Below, one piece after another: positions 1 to 5,267 of a DNA stretch of 7,445 bases; position 1 is the stretch's first letter; every line of letters begins with the position of its first letter. The translations under genes and the position numbers were made by a program. Origin of the DNA: Deltaproteobacteria bacterium (GTDB lineage: Bacteria; Bdellovibrionota; UBA1018; UBA923); assembly GCA_016194725.1 (NCBI GenBank), contig JACQAW010000193.1:1-7445 (forward strand). The letters are read 5' to 3'. The notes under the pieces are model-generated. The model was not told where the DNA came from and made no database searches. It worked only from the letters and a program-made list of their open reading frames with translations.

Positions 1-542
1 ACATGGGCTTTGTCGTCCTGGGGCTTTTTTCGCTAAATGCCATAGCCGTGAATGGCTCTATTTACCAGATGCTGAACCACGGAATTTCGACCGGCGGGCT
101 GTTCCTTATCGTCGGCATGATCTATGAGCGGCGCCATACGCGCGAAATTTCAGAGTTCGGCGGCATCACGCGTATCATGCCCATCTTTGCCGTCATTTTC
201 ATGATTGTAACCCTTTCAAGCATCGCACTGCCTGGCACGAATGGTTTTGTTGGCGAGTTCCTGATTCTGCTGGGCTCTTTTCAGACAAACAAGGTGGTAA
301 CCATTGTGGCCGGCACCGGCGTGATTTTCGGCGCGGTATACATGTTGTGGATGTTCCAACGTGTGATGTTCGGGCCCGTGCACAACAAGGAAAACAAGCA
401 CCTCAATGACCTGTCGCTGCGTGAAATCGTGGTTATGGCGCCCATTATCGCGGCAATATTCGTGATGGGTGTTTTTCCCAATCTGTTTCTTTCGAAAATG
501 GATGCCTCAGTTAAGGCATTTCTTTCTCACATGAAGGTATAA
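1..542 (+). CDS. nuoM: NADH-quinone oxidoreductase subunit M, C-terminal part (5' end outside window)
   Basis: This is the C-terminal part of NuoM, one of the antiporter-like proton-pumping subunits in the membrane arm of respiratory complex I (NADH to quinone). The frame enters at the window edge. Bases 1-2 (ac) would complete a codon before ATG 3-5, which fits the family's HMGF motif if that codon is CAC, so the ATG at 3 is internal and not a start. About 179 residues are visible. They include the NHG histidine motif (residues 25-27 of the visible part), LYER-like YERRHTRE (41-48), and GTNGFVGEF, whose Glu (about residue 85) corresponds to the conserved membrane glutamate near the end of NuoM. 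Several hydrophobic helices follow (about 60-80, 98-120, 143-165). The gene ends with TAA at 540-542, four bases before nuoN, as expected for a nuo operon. The assignment is very secure. No defects are seen in the visible part. Confidence 0.96.
   Translation, partial: MGFVVLGLFSLNAIAVNGSIYQMLNHGISTGGLFLIVGMIYERRHTREISEFGGITRIMPIFAVIFMIVTLSSIALPGTNGFVGEFLILLGSFQTNKVVTIVAGTGVIFGAVYMLWMFQRVMFGPVHNKENKHLNDLSLREIVVMAPIIAAIFVMGVFPNLFLSKMDASVKAFLSHMKV
533..537 (+). promoter_or_regulatory. Ribosome binding site of nuoN inside the end of nuoM
   Basis: GAAGG at 533-537 lies nine bases before the nuoN ATG (547-549) and inside the last codons of nuoM. This supports the start chosen for nuoN and suggests translational coupling of the two subunits. 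Confidence 0.6.
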
Positions 543-546
543 CCAA

Positions 547-1308
547 ATGCAAGACGAGCTGATCAAACCGCAGAACCTGACATTGAGCCGCGAACAGTTC
601 GCCATGCTGCTGCCCTATCTGATGGTCGCGGTGGGAGCGATGTTTACTTTGCTGGCGGGCGTAACCCGGCAGGCAAACAACAAATGCGCGGCTGCCGGCG
701 TAAGCCTGGTAACCGTGGTGGCGGGAATTTACGCGGTAGCGGCAATCTGGGGCGAGCCTTCGATTACGCTTTTTAACGGCATGCTGGCCGCGGATTATTT
801 CGCGGGGCTGTTCAATGCGCTGCTGCTCGGAGCGACCGGCTTGGTCATTCTGGCATCTTACTCCTATCTGGAAAAGGAAGGCATTCACTATGCCGAATAT
901 TACAGCCTGATATTGTTCTCATGCCTGGGCATGATGCTGCTCGCCTCATCGCTGGATCTGATCGTGCTGTTTGTCTCGCTCGAGGTCATGTCCATTGGTG
1001 TTTACGTGCTGGTGGGCTTTCGCCGAACTGACGTGAAGTCCAACGAGGCGGCCCTGAAGTATTTCATTCTGGGCAGTGCGGCCTCCGCGATTTTGCTTTT
1101 CGGTATCGCTTTACTTTACGGCGCCACGGGAACGATGAACATCACCGAGCTGGCCGCGATTGCAAAAACCAACCCCGCGTCCAATCCGCTGATGACCCTG
1201 GCTTCGGTTCTGGTTATTTCGGGCTTTCTGTTCAAGGTGGCCACGGTACCGTTTCATATGTGGATGCCGGACGTTTACGAAGGCGCCCCTACTTCGGTTA
1301 CTTGCTGA
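547..1308 (+). pseudogene. nuoN: NADH-quinone oxidoreductase subunit N, N-terminal fragment (frame broken)
   Basis: This is the first 253 codons of NuoN, the last antiporter-like subunit of complex I, which normally works in proton translocation in the inner membrane. The start at 547 is supported by an upstream Shine-Dalgarno and close nuoM spacing. Many transmembrane helices are visible. Conserved charged residues include the SLEVMSI glutamate (about residue 146), the lysine in ALKYF (about 171) and the lysine in FLFK (about 230). The PFHMWMPDVYEGAP signature follows at about 236-249. Directly after the expected T(S/P)VT, the frame runs into TGA at 1306-1308. In family members the chain continues here for another 230 or so residues. 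The continuation is found in another frame from about 1299, but about 35-42 residues between the two parts are absent. This is therefore a deletion with frameshift and not a simple one-base error. As it stands the subunit would be truncated. A sequencing or assembly error is a serious alternative. Confidence 0.9.
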
Positions 1309-1907
1309 CCATGTTCTTTGGCAACGTCATTGCCCTGACTCAGCGAAACATCAAGCGCATGCTGGCCTACTCGTCGATCGCCCATACCGGCTACATCATC
1401 GTTGGATTTATTTCCGGCGGTCGGTCGGAGTACGGTTATACGTCAATCATCGTTTACCTGATTGCGTACGTCATCATGAACTTGGGTGCCTTCACGATCG
1501 TGGCACTGGTGGGCGAACGTGGCGACCGCAATACGGATGTGCAGGATTACGCCGGCCTGGGCTTTCGCCACCCGCTGCTGGGTTTTGGCATGGCGGTATT
1601 CATGTTCTCGATGGCTGGAATTCCGCCTACGGTGGGATTTGCGGGCAAGTACCTTATTTTCAGCTCGGCGATTCAGGCCGGTGAAACGACGCTGGCGATT
1701 CTGGCCGTGCTTTGCAGCGCCATTTCGGCGTATTACTACCTGCGTGTCATCGTTTTCATGTACATGAAAGACCCTATTCGCGACAGCCGCGTTACGTTTG
1801 CGTTGCCCGTAACGCTGGTGATTTTTGCCGCCACGGTCGCCACGCTCTCATTCGGGCTGTTTCCTTCGATGCTCATTCATGCTGCGAAAAAGGCCGCGAG
1901 TATCTAA
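1299..1907 (+). pseudogene. nuoN: NADH-quinone oxidoreductase subunit N, C-terminal fragment (frame broken)
   Basis: This is the second part of NuoN, about 202 residues. It begins with the GN-x-x-AL-x-Q-x-N-x-KR-x-LAYSSIAH-x-GY signature (from about 1318) and continues through PP-x-x-GF-x-GK (about 1622-1650), which carries the lysine matching the C-terminal membrane lysine of the E. coli protein. It ends with a terminal helix and TAA at 1905-1907. It is shifted by one frame relative to the 5' fragment. Family alignment places its first residues right after a helix that is missing here, including the helix bearing the lysine that corresponds to E. coli NuoN Lys247. ATG codons at 1260 and 1311 could start this frame. 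The one at 1311 is two bases after the stop of the first fragment, so reinitiation is conceivable, but no strong ribosome binding site is seen and the missing helix would still be missing. If the lesion is real, NuoN function is probably lost or strongly altered. Confidence 0.88.
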
Positions 1908-1955
1908 ATTCCTGAAAGCAGGGCGGATCGACGGTTGAGGCTCCCAGAATAGGGG

Positions 1956-1982
1956 TTGCATTTTAGCTGGCACCATTATAAT
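1956..1982 (+). promoter_or_regulatory. Putative sigma70-type promoter of the lipoprotein gene
   Basis: A perfect TATAAT (1977-1982) is preceded by TTGCAT (1956-1961) with a 15-base spacer, or by an offset GTTGCA (1955-1960) with 16 bases. The spacing is slightly short for the best -35 match. It lies 43 bases before the chosen ATG at 2025, giving a short AT-rich leader. The lipoprotein gene is therefore probably transcribed on its own and not as part of the nuo operon. Confidence 0.5.
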
Positions 1983-2012
1983 GCACTGCATCAATATATA
2001 ACCCCCATGTCT

Positions 2013-2017
2013 GGAGT
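2013..2017 (+). promoter_or_regulatory. Ribosome binding site deciding the lipoprotein start
   Basis: GGAGT at 2013-2017 lies seven bases before ATG 2025. This favours the 2025 start, which places a classical lipoprotein signal peptide at the N-terminus, over an in-frame TTG at 1956 or ATG at 2007. Confidence 0.6.
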
Positions 2018-2024
2018 GACCGCA

Positions 2025-3704
2025 ATGAAGTTTAGTTTTGCTATTGGTATCATGATGTTAGCCGCTATTTTCACGGGCTGTGGCCCCGGTGATGGCGGCA
2101 GTGGTACGCTGCACGTAATGGCGACCGATGCCCCTTTCCCCTACAGCACGGTAGCCAGCGCTACGGTAACTTTGACTAAAGTCGAAGCTCGCCTAAAAGA
2201 TCTTTCTGGCCCGGATGCCAGCTACATCACCCTTTCTGAAACTTCAGAGACGATCGACCTCGTACAGCTGACCAACGGCTTGGCTCTGGATATCGCCAGC
2301 CTCACGGTACCCACGGGCGATTACGATCAGGTGCGTCTGATTGTTACCGGTGGAACGGTCACGATGACTGACGGCCGCTTCTACGACCTCAAGGTGCCTA
2401 GCGGTTCGGAAACCGGCATCAAGGTCGACATCACTCCGGCAATTCATGTCGAGAGCAGCCTGAGCAGCGACCTGTTACTCGATTTCAATCTCGCAAAATC
2501 GTTTGTTGCCCAGGGCGGCGGTCATACGGCCGACGGCATCAGCGGCTTTCATTTCAACCCCGTGATCCGTGCGGCGAACATGACGACGGCTGGAACGATC
2601 TCGGGAATCATCTCTGCTGGCAGCGCCCTTGCCGGCGCAGTCGTCACGGTTTCACAGGCTGGCGTTGAAGTTGCCGAAGCCGTCACCGACGCCTACGGCA
2701 GATACACGATCATCGGTCTTCTGGCTGGCGGCTACGACATTTCGGTGTCGCGCACTGGCTTTAATGACCTCGCGGCTAACGGTGTTGCCGTCGTCGCGGG
2801 AAACGTAACCACTGAAAACCTCGTTATGTCTGGAACAGTCAATGCCACGGTCACGGCAGCTGCCAGCGCCAACGCAGGCCTTGATGGTCTTCAGGGAGCA
2901 CCAGAGCACATCCAGCTGCAGAAGGGCTATTCACGTCCCGGAGGCGGTACCAGCAGCCCGTTGCTCGTGTACAAGAATGGTACGGTTCTGCATGCGCAAA
3001 AAACAATGGCGATCTTCTGGGGTACCGAATGGGCCACGTATGCCGGCGACAAAATCACGGGCATCGACACTTTCTTCAGCGGCATGGGCGGTTCCGAGTA
3101 CGGCTCAACCGGAGATGAGTACTTCGATACTATCAATGGTGTAAGCACGGTGATCACGTCGGACTCAACCTACCAGGGCCATACGATTGACGTGACGGCA
3201 GCTCCGACGAAAGCTTTGACCACGTCTTCCGCCGTTGCCGAAGCCTGCAAGATGGTGGGCAACGCCCCTGACGCCAGCGCCTTGTACCTGATCTACACCT
3301 CGACTGGTGCTGGTCACGTGAACTATTGCGCCTGGCACAGCTGGGGAACCTGCTCGAACGGCGCACCGATTCAGGTCGCTTACATGCCTAACATCGATGG
3401 CATAGCGGGATGCGACCCTCAAGACGCGACGTCGGGTCATTCGCAAGGCCTTGCGGCTCTCGCGAACGTCACCGCGCACGAATACATGGAAACAGTCACC
3501 GACCCGCGCGGCGCGGGCTGGGTTGATTCGTCTGGCAACGAAAACGGCGACAAATGCGCCTGGAGTTTTCCAGGCACCAACAACGGGATTTCGACGCTGG
3601 CGAATGGCTCGATCTGGAAGCTTCAGATGGAATGGTCCAACGCGGCTTACACCGCTGGAACCGGTTCCTTGAACAGAAGCGGCCAGCCCGGCTGCATTTT
3701 TTAA
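2025..3704 (+). CDS. Predicted lipoprotein with DUF4382-like, CarboxypepD_reg-like and EXORDIUM/PHI-1-like domains
   Basis: A 559-residue exported protein of unknown function. From ATG 2025 the N-terminus is Lys-2, a hydrophobic stretch (5-16) and a lipobox F-T-G-Cys19. The next residue is Gly and not Asp, so the lipoprotein is probably sorted to the outer membrane. Residues about 28-185 look like DUF4382 (GTLHV start, V-x-L-x-KVEA, then beta strands and a FNPVIR end). Residues about 190-270 look like a carboxypeptidase-regulatory/CNA-B type beta sandwich (GTISGII start, TDAYGRYTI-x-GL-x-x-GGYD). After a linker, residues about 313-559 resemble the plant EXORDIUM/PHI-1 family: a YKNGTVL-x-x-x-K-x-x-x-IFWGTEW opening, then AHEYMETVTDP (His485, Glu486, Glu489) and W-x-D-x-x-G-x-E-x-GDKC (499-511). 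HExxE followed by a Glu/Asp-rich segment looks like a metal site, possibly a protease-like fold, but enzymatic activity is not shown for the family. It probably acts at the cell surface. Convergent with the GH5 gene; the domain order is read by eye and the C-terminal match is the least certain. Confidence 0.8.
   Translation: MKFSFAIGIMMLAAIFTGCGPGDGGSGTLHVMATDAPFPYSTVASATVTLTKVEARLKDLSGPDASYITLSETSETIDLVQLTNGLALDIASLTVPTGDYDQVRLIVTGGTVTMTDGRFYDLKVPSGSETGIKVDITPAIHVESSLSSDLLLDFNLAKSFVAQGGGHTADGISGFHFNPVIRAANMTTAGTISGIISAGSALAGAVVTVSQAGVEVAEAVTDAYGRYTIIGLLAGGYDISVSRTGFNDLAANGVAVVAGNVTTENLVMSGTVNATVTAAASANAGLDGLQGAPEHIQLQKGYSRPGGGTSSPLLVYKNGTVLHAQKTMAIFWGTEWATYAGDKITGIDTFFSGMGGSEYGSTGDEYFDTINGVSTVITSDSTYQGHTIDVTAAPTKALTTSSAVAEACKMVGNAPDASALYLIYTSTGAGHVNYCAWHSWGTCSNGAPIQVAYMPNIDGIAGCDPQDATSGHSQGLAALANVTAHEYMETVTDPRGAGWVDSSGNENGDKCAWSFPGTNNGISTLANGSIWKLQMEWSNAAYTAGTGSLNRSGQPGCIF
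3684..3702 (+). terminator. Weak terminator-like hairpin at the end of the lipoprotein gene
   Basis: CAGC (3684-3687), loop CCG, GCTG (3691-3694), followed after two bases by six T (3697-3702). The stem is only four pairs and lies inside the last codons, so it is at best a weak intrinsic terminator. The convergent gene leaves no room for one outside the coding sequence. Confidence 0.25.
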
Positions 3705-4729
3705 GGCTTGCTGCCGCTGAATGGAGTCCGTAAATAGTTTCGGACGAAGAGCCCAAAGGATGTGGGCGTAATCCAATCCGGTTTCAGCATTGCCGGACTC
3801 CATTTAGCGTGCCAGCACCAGGCGACGGAATGAAGGTGTTGGTTTTCAAGAAAGTCGTGAACGAATTTCTCTCCGAAGTTCACCTGAGCGTCCTGATCCG
3901 CAATCTCGCCGCTGGGATCGAAGCCCCATTCCGTTACCAGCACGGGACGCGTTTTTTGGAGCTCATCGAGATGCGCGGCCCAGTGCTCTTCCTTGTTGCG
4001 ATCTTTTCCGGCGTAGACATGCCAGGAATAGGCGACGTTGACGTCAGCAAGCGGCGCGAGCCTGACACCTCGCAGATCGTAACCCCAGGAGTTTCCGGCG
4101 ACGATGACGACATTCGAAGTGGTTTTTCTGATGATGGCCAGGAGCTGCTTCCAATAAGTTTTCAATGCCAGCCATTTGGGCTCAGAAGAGGGCTTCCAGT
4201 CGTCTTCCGAGGCGACGGGCTCGTTCCATAGCTCAAAGAGGATGCGGCTGTCTGCGCCAAAGGACCGTGAGACCTGCTCCCAGAAATCCTTGGCCAGCGC
4301 GAAGCCTGAATCGTAGAGGTCGGCGGGCGAGCCCCATTTTTCATCGGGGGTTTCAGAATATCCGTCTGGCCAGCCGATGACGTGCCAGTCGATGATGACG
4401 AACATTCCCTCTGCAAGTGCCGCGTCCACATTTCGCTTCAGCTCGAGCAACACCGCCTTATGATCGGTGTGTTTCCAGACGCCCGGATGTATGCCCATGC
4501 GTATGACGTTGGCGTTCCAGTCGCCGGCGATTGTGCAGTAATCGGAAAGCGGACGCTTGGCGCGTCCGGATACGACGTCTCCGACGCCCACGCCACGCAA
4601 AGTGATGGGCTTACCATTATAAAAAATCGAGGGACCTTGAACTTGCAGCCCTTGCGCCAGTGCGGCCGAGGAATCCAGTAGGGCAAGGACACTGGCCAGC
4701 ACTACGGAAATGTTCAGACCCAATTTCAT
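3701..4729 (-). CDS. Secreted glycoside hydrolase family 5 (cellulase-like endoglucanase)
   Basis: A 342-residue GH5 clan-A (beta/alpha)8 hydrolase that probably cleaves internal beta-1,4-glucan bonds by the retaining mechanism. A Sec signal peptide (Lys2, hydrophobic 5-19, A-L-A cleavage after residue 25) sends it to the periplasm or outside. The motifs appear in the expected order: G-x-RG-like ITLRGVG (42-48), NVIRMGIHPG (74-83), IIDWH with His116, LFELWNEP with acid/base Glu170, SWHVYAG with His237 and Tyr239, VLVTEWGFD with nucleophile Glu267, and a terminal AWCWHAKWSP (303-312). All catalytic residues are present and the length is normal for a single catalytic domain; no carbohydrate-binding module is seen. 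CCTCC on the plus strand (4741-4745) is a GGAGG ribosome site 11 bases before the ATG, slightly far. It lies near a BcsA-like synthase, where cellulose loci usually have the GH8 enzyme BcsZ; a role in trimming nascent glucan is inferred. Mannan or another beta-glucan as substrate cannot be excluded. Confidence 0.92.
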   Translation of the reverse strand: MKLGLNISVVLASVLALLDSSAALAQGLQVQGPSIFYNGKPITLRGVGVGDVVSGRAKRPLSDYCTIAGDWNANVIRMGIHPGVWKHTDHKAVLLELKRNVDAALAEGMFVIIDWHVIGWPDGYSETPDEKWGSPADLYDSGFALAKDFWEQVSRSFGADSRILFELWNEPVASEDDWKPSSEPKWLALKTYWKQLLAIIRKTTSNVVIVAGNSWGYDLRGVRLAPLADVNVAYSWHVYAGKDRNKEEHWAAHLDELQKTRPVLVTEWGFDPSGEIADQDAQVNFGEKFVHDFLENQHLHSVAWCWHAKWSPAMLKPDWITPTSFGLFVRNYLRTPFSGSKP

Positions 4730-4878
4730 TCCGGTCCCGACCTCCGAGGGCTAGCTTAACAAGGGTGCACCAATTGAGTTAGCGCATTCAGCCAAGCAAA
4801 ACTTGCCCACCCCGCGAACAGCTGAAAATAAAGTGAGCTAAACTGTTACTGGAATATCTATTACATCATGGGGGATTC
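4730..4878. other. Divergent intergenic region between the GH5 gene and the small exported protein gene
   Basis: This 149-base gap must hold promoters for both directions. I see no strong match on either strand. TTGCCC (4803-4808) has only AAATAA at the proper distance, and TAAACT (4840-4845) has no partner. The sequence is AT-richer towards the small gene. No RNA gene or repeat was recognised. Confidence 0.5.
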
Positions 4879-5253
4879 ATGGCTCATTTCGTGCGAGTTG
4901 CGTTGTTGATTCTGGTCATTGTTACGGGCCACGAGGCACGGGCTTCAGGTGAAATTACTTATCTTCCTTCCTATTACCTGAAAGTCGGAAAATTCGATCT
5001 GACTCGCCTCGGATTATATGTGCAGGAGGATCTGGCTGCGAAATGGTACTACTCGTCCTGGACCGGTGCCGGAAAAGTGTTTTTAAATGACGGGTCGATC
5101 CCGCAGATCAACTGGTATACGACCCAACAAGATCTTACCCGCGTGCTGAACGATCGTTTCAAGGTTGGCGGTGGCGCTGGATTCACCTACACGACTCCCT
5201 CGAGCAACAAGGACTTCGACCTGCATGTCAAGCTCGCCGTAAAACTCTGGTAG
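4879..5253 (+). CDS. Small exported protein, probably outer-membrane or beta-rich, family unknown
   Basis: A 124-residue protein that I do not recognise. The start ATG at 4879 is preceded by GGGGGA (4870-4875), only three bases away, which is short but usable. The N-terminus has Arg6, a hydrophobic core (7-16) and an A-R-A cleavage site after residue 22, so it is exported. The mature part of about 102 residues is rich in Tyr and Trp, with alternating polar/apolar stretches (about 26-36, 38-50, 54-60, 96-106). It ends in a strand D-L-H-V-K-L-A-V-K-L-W whose alternation and final aromatic residue resemble the C-terminal beta signal recognised by the Bam machinery. A small barrel or part of a barrel is inferred; there is no cysteine and no lipobox. 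It lies between the GH5 gene and the synthase gene, 14 bases from the end of the latter and convergent with it, so a role in exopolysaccharide export or attachment is possible but not shown. Confidence 0.72.
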   Translation: MAHFVRVALLILVIVTGHEARASGEITYLPSYYLKVGKFDLTRLGLYVQEDLAAKWYYSSWTGAGKVFLNDGSIPQINWYTTQQDLTRVLNDRFKVGGGAGFTYTTPSSNKDFDLHVKLAVKLW

Positions 5254-5267
5254 CGCGCACAAGGCGA

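Larger units (their letters stand above)
1908..2024. other. Intergenic region between nuoN and the lipoprotein gene
   Basis: This 117-base gap has no gene. It marks the end of the nuo operon and contains the promoter candidate for the downstream lipoprotein gene. I found no convincing intrinsic terminator for nuo: CCC (1943-1945) could pair with GGG (1952-1954), but the stem is only three to four pairs long. Confidence 0.6.

Noticed and set aside
1290..1310. Programmed ribosomal frameshift in nuoN
   Set aside because: No slippery heptamer is present, and about 40 residues are missing, which a frameshift cannot supply.
1941..1964. Intrinsic terminator after nuoN
   Set aside because: The stem is only three G-C pairs plus a wobble and the T-run is interrupted.
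1968..1985. A sigma54-like element (TGGCAC followed by AATGC)
   Set aside because: The GG and GC doublets are 12 bases apart instead of 10 and the -12 TTGC is absent; the overlapping TATAAT fits better.
3165..3803. A 212-codon open frame on the minus strand
   Set aside because: It lies antisense to the lipoprotein gene, overlaps the GH5 end, has Arg-rich low-complexity composition and no recognisable motif.
3809..4231. A 140-codon open frame on the plus strand
   Set aside because: It is antisense to the GH5 catalytic domain, which holds the conserved residues.
4803..4845. Promoter for the small exported protein gene
   Set aside because: Neither TTGCCC with AAATAA nor isolated TAAACT reaches a convincing match with correct spacing.
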